64,000 bases of DNA from Sulfurospirillum multivorans DSM 12446 (lineage in GTDB: Bacteria; Campylobacterota; Campylobacteria; Campylobacterales; Sulfurospirillaceae), in NCBI RefSeq assembly GCF_000568815.1, contig NZ_CP007201.1, positions 186,001-250,000 of the forward strand, read 5' to 3'. Made by a program: the position numbers and the translations under genes. Positions 1 through 9,162 of this stretch are shown piece after piece. Within the stretch, counting starts at the first letter, position 1, and each line of letters opens with the position of its first letter. The notes below the pieces were generated by a model. It was not told the DNA's origin. It was given only the letters and a program-made list of their open reading frames with translations, and searched no databases.

Positions 1-1539
1 AAACTCTCGTTGGTGAAAGAGTTGATCGAGCAAGGGTGGATTGTTCAAAACAATTTTCTAACCTCAAAGATCATGGATGTCTCCAATTTAGAACTCTTAA
101 ACAGCAGTGTTACGCTGAGTTCTGCTTTTTTAAAGCTTTTGGAAGAGGGAACCCTAGAGGTTGTGTTACCAGACGTTACGCCATACGCCGATCATCTTGA
201 ATATCTTAAAGATCAGTTTTTCAGAATTGAGCTGTATCAAAAACTAAGCCAAACCAAACACAATGCAACGGAAAATTCACCCAGCATTGGACGCCTTAAA
301 AATAAACTCGATCTTTTAGAGAGTCGTATTGTTGAGCGTATTAAAGTCACTCAAAACGAGATCATCGTTGAAACTATTTTCAAAGAAAATGAGTTAAGTC
401 CTAAAGAACAGCTCATTTTTCTAGCACTTCTCAAAGAGGAGTATGCCGGTGAGTTCGAAAGTTTACGCGATATGAATACACTCATTAGTCTTATCAGCGT
501 CGATGATTATGAGAAGATTAAAAATCGTTCTTTGTTGGAAGAGGGCTCAAAACTCATCGAAAATCTCATTATTGACTACGATGAGATGCTGAGCACCTTT
601 GGTGGCGTGACGCGGAGCTTTTTCATCTCTGAAGAGATTTTACAAAAAATCATGCACCCCAATAAAGAGAAAAAAAGCAAGAAAATTAAGCTCGATATGC
701 TCATTGGCGAGCAAGAGCTTTTTGAACTGATCGACCCTAAGACTAATTTAGATGATGTGATTTTGCATCCAAAAACCAAAGAGGTGCTTGACAATTTACT
801 CAAACAAATTGATAAAAATGTGGTGAAATTGCTTCGGGAATGGGGGATAAAAGAGCGTCGCAGTGGCATTGATGCTAAGATCATTCTCTACGGTCCTCCG
901 GGTACGGGTAAAACGATGACAGCGCTCTCTTTAGCGAAGTCGATGAAAAAGCGCGTGCTCAGTTTTGACTGTTCTAAGATTCTCTCCAAGTACGTTGGTG
1001 AGAGTGAAAAAAATGTACGTAGTATCTTTGACACCTACAAAGAGTTGTGTAAAAAGACGAAAAGTGAGCCTCTTTTACTTTTAAATGAGGCGGATCAATT
1101 TTTAAGTGCGCGATCAACCGACAGTGGCGCAAGTGCGGATAAAATGCACAATCAGATGCAAAATATCTTTTTAGAGCAGATTGAGCGTTTTGATGGACTA
1201 CTTATTGCAACTACGAACCTTTTGGAGACGATCGATCCTGCATTTTCAAGGCGTTTTGATTATAAAATCGCGTTTGAAAAGCCTGATTTAAAACAGCGAA
1301 TAGCGCTTTGGAAAAAACTTTTACCTGAAAATGCTACCTATGAAGAGGGTTTAGATATTGAAAAACTCGCTTCGTATCCGCTCACGGGTGGGCAGATCAA
1401 AGTCGTGCTTAAAAACACAGCGCTCAAAGTCGCTGCCAAGGCAAAACCGCTGTTTACGTTTGAAGATTTTAAACTCTCGATTGACCGCGAAACCAAAGGC
1501 GCCTTTGGCGACGCAAAATCCGTTGGATTTATGAATTAA
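1..1539 (+). CDS. AAA-family ATPase, 5' end outside window
   Basis: The frame is open from base 1, so the true start is probably upstream; the first in-window start-like codon is TTG at 10. The visible ~512 codons have an N-terminal ~250-residue region with no motif I recognise, then one AAA module: Walker A GPPGTGKT near residue 297, a Walker B-like LLLLNEAD near 358, and an arginine-finger region FSRRFDYK near 415. Walker B carries Asn-Glu where Asp-Glu is usual, which may alter Mg/ATP handling. The module resembles the FtsH/Cdc48-type AAA class by motif, but no protease domain follows. Its substrate is unknown. It ends in a hairpin terminator and precedes the nuo operon without sharing it. 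Confidence 0.8.
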   Translation, partial: KLSLVKELIEQGWIVQNNFLTSKIMDVSNLELLNSSVTLSSAFLKLLEEGTLEVVLPDVTPYADHLEYLKDQFFRIELYQKLSQTKHNATENSPSIGRLKNKLDLLESRIVERIKVTQNEIIVETIFKENELSPKEQLIFLALLKEEYAGEFESLRDMNTLISLISVDDYEKIKNRSLLEEGSKLIENLIIDYDEMLSTFGGVTRSFFISEEILQKIMHPNKEKKSKKIKLDMLIGEQELFELIDPKTNLDDVILHPKTKEVLDNLLKQIDKNVVKLLREWGIKERRSGIDAKIILYGPPGTGKTMTALSLAKSMKKRVLSFDCSKILSKYVGESEKNVRSIFDTYKELCKKTKSEPLLLLNEADQFLSARSTDSGASADKMHNQMQNIFLEQIERFDGLLIATTNLLETIDPAFSRRFDYKIAFEKPDLKQRIALWKKLLPENATYEEGLDIEKLASYPLTGGQIKVVLKNTALKVAAKAKPLFTFEDFKLSIDRETKGAFGDAKSVGFMN

Positions 1540-1559
1540 AGGCATAAACAAGCCTTTTT
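1538..1559 (+). terminator. Hairpin terminator after AAA ATPase gene
   Basis: AAAGGC (1538-1543) pairs with GCCTTT (1552-1557) around an 8-nt loop and runs into a T tract. It overlaps the stop codon of the ATPase gene. Confidence 0.6.
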
Positions 1560-1584
1560 GAGTGCTTTACATGTAAAGCACTCA
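1559..1584. repeat. 26-bp perfect palindrome with TTTACATGTAAA core
   Basis: Bases 1559-1584 are a perfect inverted repeat centred on TTTACATGTAAA (1566-1577), the motif iterated through the window. Folded, it gives an 11-bp stem with a CATG loop. It lies between the ATPase gene and nuoA and could act as a second terminator or as a protein-binding palindrome. Confidence 0.85.
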
Positions 1585-1636
1585 GATGGATTTGTTGTGA
1601 AATGATAGATTCTGCCTTGATAGAGGTAGTAGCGTT

Positions 1637-1664
1637 TTGGGCTTTGCTCAAATAGCGTTATAAA
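1637..1664 (+). promoter_or_regulatory. Possible nuo operon promoter
   Basis: TATAAA at 1659-1664 stands 16 nt downstream of TTGGGC (1637-1642), just before the nuoA start region. The match to a housekeeping sigma consensus is only fair; it is proposed because the upstream gene appears terminated. Confidence 0.3.
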
Positions 1665-1686
1665 ATGAATGAATGAAGGAATGATG

Positions 1687-2085
1687 ATGACCCCTTTGTC
1701 GCATATGGATTTTGCCCATCCCTATTTTGGAGCTTTTTTCCTCCTTGTTTTTGGCGCCGTTGTCTTTTATGGCATTACCGTCTTAGCACGTCTTGTTAGC
1801 CGTAAAATGGCGCGACTCGATACGGAAAAACTTAAACTCAGCATTTACGAATGCGGTCCTGAAGTGACCAAACAGCCCAATAAAATTTCGGCACATTTTT
1901 ACCTTTTTGCGCTTTTGTTTATTTTATTTGATGTGGAGATTATCTTTATGTTTCCGTGGGCGGTGGATTTTAAAGTTTTAGGCATGTTTGGGTTTGTTGA
2001 GATGATTTTATTTGTCATTATTTTAACCATTGGTTTTGCATACGCATGGAAAAAAGGAGCGCTCGAATGGCACAGCATAAGATAA
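1687..2085 (+). CDS. nuoA: NADH-quinone oxidoreductase-type subunit A (NuoA)
   Basis: Small membrane subunit of respiratory complex I with three hydrophobic helices; the conserved [10 protein letters not shown]-like stretch (here [11 protein letters not shown]) and the acidic [12 protein letters not shown] segment identify it. Four in-frame ATGs compete (1669, 1681, 1684, 1687). The Shine-Dalgarno-like GAAGGA at 1675-1680 fits 1687 best (6-nt spacer), giving about 132 residues. It is the first gene of the nuo operon and overlaps nuoB by a few codons. Confidence 0.93.
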   Translation: MTPLSHMDFAHPYFGAFFLLVFGAVVFYGITVLARLVSRKMARLDTEKLKLSIYECGPEVTKQPNKISAHFYLFALLFILFDVEIIFMFPWAVDFKVLGMFGFVEMILFVIILTIGFAYAWKKGALEWHSIR

Positions 2086-2576
2086 ATTACCTTCAAGAAG
2101 CAGGACTTCCTGTGGCACTGACCACAGTCGATAAGTTGGTTCAATGGGGTAGAAGTAACTCGTTGTGGCCACTGACCTACGGGCTTGCCTGTTGTGCGAT
2201 TGAGATGATGGCAACGGGTGCGAGTCGTTATGACTTTGACCGTTTTGGAACGATTTTTAGGGCGAGTCCTAGACAAGCAGACGTCATCGTCATTGCAGGA
2301 ACACTTACCAAAAAACACGCGCCGTTTATGCGTCGTTTGTATGACCAGATGCCCGATCCAAAATGGGTCATTAGTATGGGAAGTTGCGCCAATACGGGTG
2401 GTATGTTCAACACCTATGCCACCGTTCAAGGCGCTGATCGCATTATTCCTGTGGATATTTATTTACCAGGGTGCGCGCCTCGTCCTGAAACCCTTCAATA
2501 CGCACTTATGCTTCTACAAAAGAAAATTCGAACCGAGAAAGCATCACGCAGACTTTCTCCCAAAAGGTTGGTATGA
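2067..2576 (+). CDS. nuoB: Complex I subunit B (NuoB), N2 cluster
   Basis: Peripheral-arm subunit that holds the terminal [4Fe-4S] cluster N2 next to the quinone site. The four expected cysteines are visible: adjacent C42 and C43 in [13 protein letters not shown]107 in GSCANTGG, and C136 in LPGCAPRPE. The start is ATG 2067, preceded by AAGGAG (2054-2059) at a 7-nt spacing; an in-frame ATG at 2046 lacks such a site. The resulting 169 residues suit the family. It is translationally coupled to nuoA upstream and nuoC downstream. Confidence 0.96.
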   Translation: MAQHKINYLQEAGLPVALTTVDKLVQWGRSNSLWPLTYGLACCAIEMMATGASRYDFDRFGTIFRASPRQADVIVIAGTLTKKHAPFMRRLYDQMPDPKWVISMGSCANTGGMFNTYATVQGADRIIPVDIYLPGCAPRPETLQYALMLLQKKIRTEKASRRLSPKRLV

Positions 2577-3373
2577 TGAGACGTTACAGCGATAAACAAA
2601 ATGTTCAAAAAAAGCCGTATTACAGTGATCGTTACTTTGTAGCCCCTCAAATTCCAAAAGAGGCTGTGGAGAGTGACGAAATCTTTGCCAATGATGTCAA
2701 AGTATTGCAAGAGAGTTTTGAGATCAAAGAGGCGTATATTCAAAGGGGGCAATTGGTTGTTTATATTGACCCAAAAGATAACGTCGATGTTTTAATGGCT
2801 TTAAGAGATCAGCTCTCCTACAACTTTTTGAGTGAACACAGCGCGATTGACTGGTTAGCCAAAAGTGGTGAATTTGAGATTTTTTACCAGATGCTTTCAA
2901 CCTCAAAGCGTAAACGCATGCGTGTGAAATGTTTTATCAAAGAAAAAGAGGTGCTTAAAAGCGTTATTAACGTTTACAAAAGTGCCGATTGGGCGGAGCG
3001 CGAGATGTACGATATGTTCGGTGTTATTATCAGTGGACATCCGTATATGAAACGTATTTTAATGCCCGATGATTGGTATGACCATCCGCTTCGCAAAACC
3101 TATCCGTTGCACGGTGATGAAGTGGCGCAATGGTATGAGATCGATAAGATTTTTGGTAAAGAGTACCGTGACATCATAGGACCCGAAGATCGCGATAGTG
3201 CACGTGTGGATGTGAACGATACGTACCGTTTTGCACACCTTAACCACGAAGTGCCTTTTGGTGCTGAGCCAAGCCAAGAAAAAACGAACATCGATTACCA
3301 AGAAGAGGGTGGCGTATTTATCGTGAAAAAACTCAAAAAAGAAGATGCTAAAATCGTGAAAGAGAGATATTAA
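2573..3373 (+). CDS. nuoC: Complex I subunit C (NuoC)
   Basis: Peripheral-arm 30-kDa subunit of complex I. The family signature is seen late in the protein as [20 protein letters not shown] followed by KTYPL. At 266 residues it has extra sequence at both ends compared with short NuoC proteins; it is a separate NuoC, not a NuoCD fusion. The ATG overlaps the nuoB stop, and nuoD starts 2 nt after it, so the genes are tightly coupled. Confidence 0.95.
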   Translation: MMRRYSDKQNVQKKPYYSDRYFVAPQIPKEAVESDEIFANDVKVLQESFEIKEAYIQRGQLVVYIDPKDNVDVLMALRDQLSYNFLSEHSAIDWLAKSGEFEIFYQMLSTSKRKRMRVKCFIKEKEVLKSVINVYKSADWAEREMYDMFGVIISGHPYMKRILMPDDWYDHPLRKTYPLHGDEVAQWYEIDKIFGKEYRDIIGPEDRDSARVDVNDTYRFAHLNHEVPFGAEPSQEKTNIDYQEEGGVFIVKKLKKEDAKIVKERY

Positions 3374-3375
3374 TC

Positions 3376-4602
3376 ATGCAAAAAGTCAATCGTCTAAAAC
3401 CTTTTTTTGAGAATATTGCTTTTGAGCGTGAAGATAACCACATGATCGTTAACTTTGGCCCTCAACACCCAAGTGCACACGGTCAGCTTCGTTTGATTTT
3501 GGAACTTGATGGCGAAAAAGTGAGCAAAGCGACCCCTGATATTGGCTATTTGCATCGCGGTATGGAGAAAATGGCTGAGAATATGATCTACAACGAATTT
3601 TTACCAACGACCGATCGAATGGATTATATTGCCGCAACTGCCAATAACTACGGCTTTGCGCTCTCGGTTGAAAAACTCATCGGTCTTGAAGTGCCAAGAC
3701 GTGCTAAAGTGATTCGTATGATGCTTTTGGAGCTTAACCGCATCTCTTCTCACCTCTTTTGGCTCGCAACGCATGCCCTTGATGTGGGCGCGATGACAAT
3801 TTTCCTTTACACCTTTAGAGAGCGAGAATACACGCTGGATTTGATCGAAGATTATTGTGGTGCGCGTTTGACGCACTCTTCGGTGAGAATCGGTGGTGTG
3901 CCACTGGATTTGCCAAAGGGATGGATTGACGGGCTCAATAAATTTATTAACCATTTGCCGCTTGATATTGCAGATTACGAAGGCTTACTTGACCAAAACC
4001 GTATCTGGAAAATGCGTTTGGAAGATGTGGGCGTTGTGAGCCCTGAACAAGCGCAAAGTTGGGGCTGTTCAGGACCGATGCTCAGAGGAAGTGGCATTGC
4101 ATGGGATATTCGCAAAGAAGAGCCGTATGAACTCTACGATGAAGTGGAGTTTGATGTGCCTGTAAGTACGACCTGCGATAGTTATGGAAGGTATAAGCTT
4201 CACATGGAAGAGATGCGCCAAAGTGTTCGCATTCTCAAGCAACTCATTCCGATGTATGCGGAGACCTCACCCGAAATTATGGCCCATGCGCCTCAATATA
4301 TCTCTGCGCCTAAAGAGCAGATTATGACGCAAAATTATTCGTTGATGCAGCATTTTGTACTCGTGACGCAAGGGATGCGTCCTCCTGTTGGAGAAGTGTA
4401 TGTGGCGACCGAATCACCTAAAGGGGAGCTTGGTTTTTACATCAACTCTCAGGGCGATCCGTATCCTTACAGGTTAAAGCTTCGCGCACCGAGTTTCTTT
4501 CACACGGCACTTTTACAAGAGATTTTAGTGGGTGAATATTTAGCCGACGTGGTTGCGATTATTGGTAACGCGAACATCGTCTTTGGCGAAATTGACAGAT
4601 AG
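3376..4602 (+). CDS. nuoD: Complex I subunit D (NuoD)
   Basis: 49-kDa-type subunit forming the quinone-binding cavity together with NuoB. It shows the conserved N-terminal [15 protein letters not shown] motif, the [14 protein letters not shown] motif, the [20 protein letters not shown] segment and a C-terminal [11 protein letters not shown]...[18 protein letters not shown] end. Its 408 residues match the usual length. It sits between nuoC and the two Campylobacterota-type genes that take the place of nuoE and nuoF. Confidence 0.97.
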   Translation: MQKVNRLKPFFENIAFEREDNHMIVNFGPQHPSAHGQLRLILELDGEKVSKATPDIGYLHRGMEKMAENMIYNEFLPTTDRMDYIAATANNYGFALSVEKLIGLEVPRRAKVIRMMLLELNRISSHLFWLATHALDVGAMTIFLYTFREREYTLDLIEDYCGARLTHSSVRIGGVPLDLPKGWIDGLNKFINHLPLDIADYEGLLDQNRIWKMRLEDVGVVSPEQAQSWGCSGPMLRGSGIAWDIRKEEPYELYDEVEFDVPVSTTCDSYGRYKLHMEEMRQSVRILKQLIPMYAETSPEIMAHAPQYISAPKEQIMTQNYSLMQHFVLVTQGMRPPVGEVYVATESPKGELGFYINSQGDPYPYRLKLRAPSFFHTALLQEILVGEYLADVVAIIGNANIVFGEIDR

Positions 4603-4611
4603 GAGAAGGCG

Positions 4612-4851
4612 ATGCAACGGTATGATTTACGCCATTTAGGGGATGATTTTTACGGACGTATGCTTGAGATTATCGATGAGACAGCCATGGGTGAAGTGTC
4701 CATTTTTATGTTTGAGATCGGTGATTTTTCTCCCATTCAAAAAAGTGCAGACGTCATCAAGGAGGCAGGTTGGACACTCATGAACTCGTTGAAATTCAAT
4801 GAAGCTGACTGGACAATTGTGGTTAAAAAAGTGAAAAGTGAAGTAGCATAG
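4612..4851 (+). CDS. Small NuoE-position protein of Campylobacterota complex I
   Basis: A 79-residue protein in the nuoE position. It lacks the four cysteines of the NuoE [2Fe-2S] domain, so it is not a classical NuoE. Helicobacter and Campylobacter nuo operons carry a comparable small protein here (HP1264, Cj1575c); this is established for those genera and inferred here from position and size. It has an AGGAG-like site before ATG 4612, and the next gene begins on the base after its stop. No catalytic motif is visible; a structural or donor-docking role is plausible. Confidence 0.8.
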   Translation: MQRYDLRHLGDDFYGRMLEIIDETAMGEVSIFMFEIGDFSPIQKSADVIKEAGWTLMNSLKFNEADWTIVVKKVKSEVA

Positions 4852-5694
4852 ATGGTAAAGAAGCAATTTATAGAAGCCTTAAATCAGCCGAGCCAAGACG
4901 CTTTTGCGTTTACATGTAAAGAGTTTGATCTTATTATTTGTCTAGGAACGCTTCCTTCTCGCCATGACACAACACTCTTGGAAGATTTGAGTGCGAGTGA
5001 GGCTAAAGTGGTCTATCTCTTTACGATGGAAGATTCCGATTTGGTTGAAAAAAGTACTTTTTTTAGCCGCTATGAAGTGGGTGCAGAAGAGGGTGTATTG
5101 GCACTTCTTGCCAAAAGTTTTCTTTTACATGTAAAGCTTCCAGAAACTGTTCAAAACTATTTTGAAGAACTCGATGAGGGTTACATCAGTGCGGAGAGCA
5201 ATCTAGGCGAAGAAGAGATTGAAGAGATCGAAGCGTTGTATCAAGAGGCTAACCGTGTGCTGATTGTTTTAGGTGATGATCTGATACGTCATCCACAAGC
5301 TGCTTCTATTGCACATCTTGCAGGATTGATCGCAAAGTTTGGCAAAGCGAAATTGCTTGTTGTGGGTAGCACACCTGAAATGATTGTCTCATCACACAAT
5401 GAGAGCGTTTTAGGCGCAGTTGAAAATCTGAAAAGTTTTGATGGGGTTGTGGTTTACCAATGCCCTGTAACGCAAGCGGATGAAGAGCAACTTCTCATCG
5501 GTTCCGCCCAGTTTCAAATGGCAGCCAAAGTGCAAAACAACGACAAAATCACGGTTGCCATCAACCAAGAGGTCTATCCGCGCACCTTTGTTCGCGACGA
5601 TAGTTTAAAAGGCGTGATCGCTTTAATGCCCTGTGCGAAAGCGGACTCTAACTATCCCTACCATGTAGTAAAAATAGTGAAGGCAGAGCAATGA
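4852..5694 (+). CDS. NuoF-position protein of Campylobacterota complex I
   Basis: A 280-residue protein in the nuoF position. It has none of the hallmarks of true NuoF: no glycine-rich NADH/FMN motif and no C-terminal 4Fe-4S cysteines. It resembles by position HP1265/Cj1574c, which belong to a complex I that in Campylobacter jejuni takes electrons from flavodoxin rather than NADH. The middle part (RVLIVLGDDLIRHPQAASIAHLAGLI) recalls a segment of NuoG, LIAGEDLYTHPRAENIAKLLGLI, suggesting a duplicated molybdopterin-oxidoreductase-like fold. The gene holds two copies of the iterated palindrome (4909-4920, 5124-5135). Confidence 0.78.
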   Translation: MVKKQFIEALNQPSQDAFAFTCKEFDLIICLGTLPSRHDTTLLEDLSASEAKVVYLFTMEDSDLVEKSTFFSRYEVGAEEGVLALLAKSFLLHVKLPETVQNYFEELDEGYISAESNLGEEEIEEIEALYQEANRVLIVLGDDLIRHPQAASIAHLAGLIAKFGKAKLLVVGSTPEMIVSSHNESVLGAVENLKSFDGVVVYQCPVTQADEEQLLIGSAQFQMAAKVQNNDKITVAINQEVYPRTFVRDDSLKGVIALMPCAKADSNYPYHVVKIVKAEQ

Positions 5695-8168
5695 GCGATG
5701 TTTTAATAACCATAGATGGAAAACAGTGTACCGCGACAGAGGGTGAATACGTTTTAGGCGTTGCGCGCAGAAACGATATTTTTATCCCAGCGCTCTGTTA
5801 TGTAACGAACTGTTCACCAACGCTTGCGTGTCGTTTGTGTTTGGTGGATATCGATGGCAAAAGGGCGTACAGTTGTAACGCACGCGCCAAAGAGGGCATG
5901 AACGTTATCACGAAAACGGAAGAGATCGAAAAAGAGCGAAGAGCGATCATGGAGATTTATGACATTAACCATCCTTTGGAGTGTGGTGTCTGCGACCAAA
6001 GTGGTGAATGCGAACTGCAAAACTACACCTTGCATATGGCTGTGGACAGCCAACACCACTGCATCGCCGACACGCACCGCCCAACCAAACAGTGGGGTAA
6101 AATCCATTACGATGCATCACTCTGTATCGTGTGTGAGCGTTGTGTCACGGTGTGTAAAGATATGATCGGCGAATCAGCCCTTAAAACCGTTCCTCGCGGT
6201 GGTGCTGAGCTTGATAAGGCATGGAAAGATAAAACCGAAAAAGACGCCTATGCGATGTGGAATAAACTCCAAAAGTCGATCATCGGTATTGCCAGTGGTG
6301 CTGAAACACTCGACTGTACACAGTGTGGCGAGTGTACGGCGGTATGTCCTGTAGGAGCGCTTGTTAGCTCAGACTTCCAATACACGTCTAACGCATGGGA
6401 ACTTCAAAAAATCCCAGCGTCTAATCCGCATAGCAGTGATTGTTCGCTTCTTTATTACGATGTCAAACACACCAGTACGAGTAATCCTGAACCTAAAATT
6501 TACCGCGTCAATAGTGACCATAACTACGCGCCCCTTCATGCGGCAGCTCGTTATGGTTTTGACTTCCAAAACGAGGTTACATGTAAAGATGAAAGTGCGT
6601 TTGCACGGGTGGTTGAACTGCTTCAAACCAAAGTTGATACCATCGTTTTTGACAGTTACATTACCAATGAAGAAGCGTTGATTTTACAAAAACTCAAAGA
6701 GAAATTTGGCTTTAAGTTAGTAAACGAAGATGCCAAAGCGTATCAAAACTTCCTCAAACATTTTGCAAGTACATCAGGTTCAAATCTCTACAGTGGCGAT
6801 TTAAAATTTATTTCTGAAAGCAATTTTGTCGTAAGCTTTGGATCTGCGATTAAAACTGATAGCCCTAATGCAGGGTATGCGATGAATAATGCGATTGGTA
6901 TGAACAAAGGTGCTGGACTTTATTTCCACCCTGTGGCAGACCCCATCGTTTCGGCTTACTCAAAAAATCTTCTTAGTATCACTCATAAAATTGGCGCAGA
7001 AGAAGCCATCGCTTATCTTCTACTTGACCTTTTTGGTGATAAAGCGGCGATGCCAAAAGGTGTCGTTGACTATCTTGCCTCTTTTCACGCAGTAGAGAAA
7101 AAAATCATTCAAGAGAGCGTCAAAGAAGAGATCAAAGAGATGGTCAAAGACGAAGAGAGTGGCGAAGAAAAAGAGGTTGTTAAAACCATCACGAAAATGG
7201 TGGAGACCGAGATTGAAGTTGACACCAATGCGCTTCTTGAGATGATTGGTGAGGAAGTGGATTTGGTTGAGAAAATTACTAAACTGCTGGATAAAAAAGA
7301 TAGCTTTAGTTTGATCGCGGGCGAAGACCTTTACACGCATCCACGAGCGGAAAATATCGCCAAACTGTTAGGCTTGATTGAGCGTTTTACCGCGTTTAAA
7401 CTGGTCATTATTCCTTCACGTACCAATACATTGGGTATTTCGCTCATCTGTGATTTGGACGATGTAAAAGGAAACTTTAGTCTAGGCTATAACGTGAAAG
7501 GTGATTTTACGCTGAGTAGTTTGGGTAAGGGTGATTTGGATATGCCAGCCCTTAATCAACAAGAAGGAACGTTTACGTCGATGAACAAATGCGTTGTTCC
7601 TACCAACGCGGCACTTGCTTTTAAAGGCTATTGTCTTAATGATATTGCTAATGCCGTGGGCTTGGAAGCGGAGTGGACGATTGATTATACGCCTTATTTA
7701 CCGAGTGAAAAAGGTTTTAAGAAAGAGAAATTTGATACCTTGCCGAACCGTTTTGAAAACGATGGTACTGAAAATCGTGGCTACGCCCTTGAGCCTCAAA
7801 CGTTTACATGTAAAGATAATGTTGAACCAATTGCAAGCTTTACATGTAAAGAGGGCGATGTGGTTTACCGTGCTAATCCAGTATATCAATTTAGCGCCTT
7901 CACCAACAAAGCGCATCAACTCAGTGAAGCAGGAGCGCTGTACGCATCGACGGCATTCTTAGAAGCTAAAAATCTTCACGATGGTGCAGTCGTTACCGTG
8001 GAAAATGAGGCAGGTGCGAAGTTGGTTATCGCTGTAAAAGAAGAGAAGATGATCGATGGATTGATCGCGTATCTTCCAACGTTCGATACCAAAATCGATA
8101 CCGCACCGTTTTTTAAAGAGGGTTACCGATTCGCTCACGTCGTGATTAAAGGAGTTGAACATGTTTGA
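5691..8168 (+). CDS. nuoG: Complex I subunit G (NuoG), iron-sulfur subunit
   Basis: Large iron-sulfur subunit of the peripheral arm, 825 residues. Visible cluster ligands: [2Fe-2S] C36, C47, C50, C62; the His-Cys cluster H94, C98, C101, C107; then two CxxCxxC...C sets, C145/C148/C151/C155 and C209/C212/C215/C219. The C-terminal part is molybdopterin-oxidoreductase-like. A charged, Glu/Lys-rich insert (about residues 468-515) looks helical and solvent exposed. Three copies of TTACATGTAA (6577, 7803, 7839) encode VTCK, FTCK and FTCK in the variable C-terminal half. Overlaps neighbours by 4-8 bases. Confidence 0.95.
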   Translation: MSDVLITIDGKQCTATEGEYVLGVARRNDIFIPALCYVTNCSPTLACRLCLVDIDGKRAYSCNARAKEGMNVITKTEEIEKERRAIMEIYDINHPLECGVCDQSGECELQNYTLHMAVDSQHHCIADTHRPTKQWGKIHYDASLCIVCERCVTVCKDMIGESALKTVPRGGAELDKAWKDKTEKDAYAMWNKLQKSIIGIASGAETLDCTQCGECTAVCPVGALVSSDFQYTSNAWELQKIPASNPHSSDCSLLYYDVKHTSTSNPEPKIYRVNSDHNYAPLHAAARYGFDFQNEVTCKDESAFARVVELLQTKVDTIVFDSYITNEEALILQKLKEKFGFKLVNEDAKAYQNFLKHFASTSGSNLYSGDLKFISESNFVVSFGSAIKTDSPNAGYAMNNAIGMNKGAGLYFHPVADPIVSAYSKNLLSITHKIGAEEAIAYLLLDLFGDKAAMPKGVVDYLASFHAVEKKIIQESVKEEIKEMVKDEESGEEKEVVKTITKMVETEIEVDTNALLEMIGEEVDLVEKITKLLDKKDSFSLIAGEDLYTHPRAENIAKLLGLIERFTAFKLVIIPSRTNTLGISLICDLDDVKGNFSLGYNVKGDFTLSSLGKGDLDMPALNQQEGTFTSMNKCVVPTNAALAFKGYCLNDIANAVGLEAEWTIDYTPYLPSEKGFKKEKFDTLPNRFENDGTENRGYALEPQTFTCKDNVEPIASFTCKEGDVVYRANPVYQFSAFTNKAHQLSEAGALYASTAFLEAKNLHDGAVVTVENEAGAKLVIAVKEEKMIDGLIAYLPTFDTKIDTAPFFKEGYRFAHVVIKGVEHV

Positions 8169-9153
8169 AACAGCCGTTTTGGTTGAAACCATTGTCAAAG
8201 CCGTCATTGTTGTTGCGGTGGTTGCAGGTATGGCAGGGTTTGCGACGTTTATTGAACGAAAAGTGTTAGCCTTTATGCAACGCCGTCTAGGACCCATGAA
8301 TGTGGGCCCGTATGGGTTATTACAACTCGCAGCCGATGGTATTAAACTCTTTACCAAAGAGGACATTGTCCCTCAAAATGCGGTCAAGCCTATTTTTATG
8401 ATAGCCCCCGTGATTGCTGCAACAACAGCGTTTGTGGCGATGGCAGCGGTTCCTTATTTTCCTGAATTCACCCTTTTTGGCTATGTGATTCATCCGATTA
8501 TCTCCGACATTAACGTAGCACTTTTGTATGTGATGGGCGTGGCATCGGTGGGCATTTATGGTCCACTACTAGCTGGTATGAGCAGTGCCAATAAATGGTC
8601 ACTTTTAGGTGCGGCACGCGCTGTGGTGCAGATGCTCTCGTTTGAAGTGGTCACGGGTTTATCGGTACTTGCACCGATTATGATGATAGGCTCTTTATCA
8701 CTGATTGATATTAACGATTACCAAAGTGATGGTCTTACCAGTTGGCTGATTTGGAAGCAACCTTTAGCCTTTATTTTGTTTGCGATGGCGGGATTCATGG
8801 AGACCAATCGTGCGCCTTTTGATACGATTGAGTTTGAAGCCGAAGTTGTGGCTGGGTATGCGACGGAGTATTCAGGTATGCGTTGGGGACTCTTTTTCAT
8901 TGGTGAATATGCCAATATGATCACGATTTCAGTCCTTGTCAGCATCCTCTTTATGGGCGGCTACAATTCACTTTGGTTTATTCCAGGAGCCGTGATGATG
9001 TTAGTGAAAGTCTCTTTTTGGGTCTTTTTATTTTTATGGGTAAGAGCAGCATGGCCACACATTAGACCCGATCAGTTGATGTGGGTCTGTTGGAAAGTCT
9101 TAATGCCTTTAGCGGTGATTAACATCTTAATCACTGGCTTTGTGCTGATTTAG
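8161..9153 (+). CDS. nuoH: Complex I subunit H (NuoH)
   Basis: Membrane subunit that links the quinone cavity to the proton pumps. It shows the FIERKVLAFMQRRLGPMNVGPYGLLQLAADGIKL-type N-terminal loop and the conserved ETNRAPFDTIEFEAEVVAGYATEYSGMRWG-type loop, with eight or so hydrophobic helices. The start is ATG 8161, preceded by AAAGGAG (8148-8154) at 6 nt; an upstream TTG at 8155 is poorly placed. About 330 residues. Overlaps the nuoG end. Confidence 0.97.
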   Translation: MFETAVLVETIVKAVIVVAVVAGMAGFATFIERKVLAFMQRRLGPMNVGPYGLLQLAADGIKLFTKEDIVPQNAVKPIFMIAPVIAATTAFVAMAAVPYFPEFTLFGYVIHPIISDINVALLYVMGVASVGIYGPLLAGMSSANKWSLLGAARAVVQMLSFEVVTGLSVLAPIMMIGSLSLIDINDYQSDGLTSWLIWKQPLAFILFAMAGFMETNRAPFDTIEFEAEVVAGYATEYSGMRWGLFFIGEYANMITISVLVSILFMGGYNSLWFIPGAVMMLVKVSFWVFLFLWVRAAWPHIRPDQLMWVCWKVLMPLAVINILITGFVLI

Positions 9154-9162
9154 GAGGATGAA

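Noticed and set aside
2046-2066. nuoB start at ATG 2046
   Set aside because: It would increase overlap with nuoA and has no ribosome site, whereas ATG 2067 has AAGGAG at 7 nt.
1899-2429. Long minus-strand frame opposite nuoA/nuoB and similar antisense frames elsewhere
   Set aside because: Low-complexity mirror of strong coding genes, no start signals and no recognisable domains.
8155-8160. nuoH start at TTG 8155
   Set aside because: The AAAGGAG at 8148-8154 directly abuts it; ATG 8161 has correct spacing.
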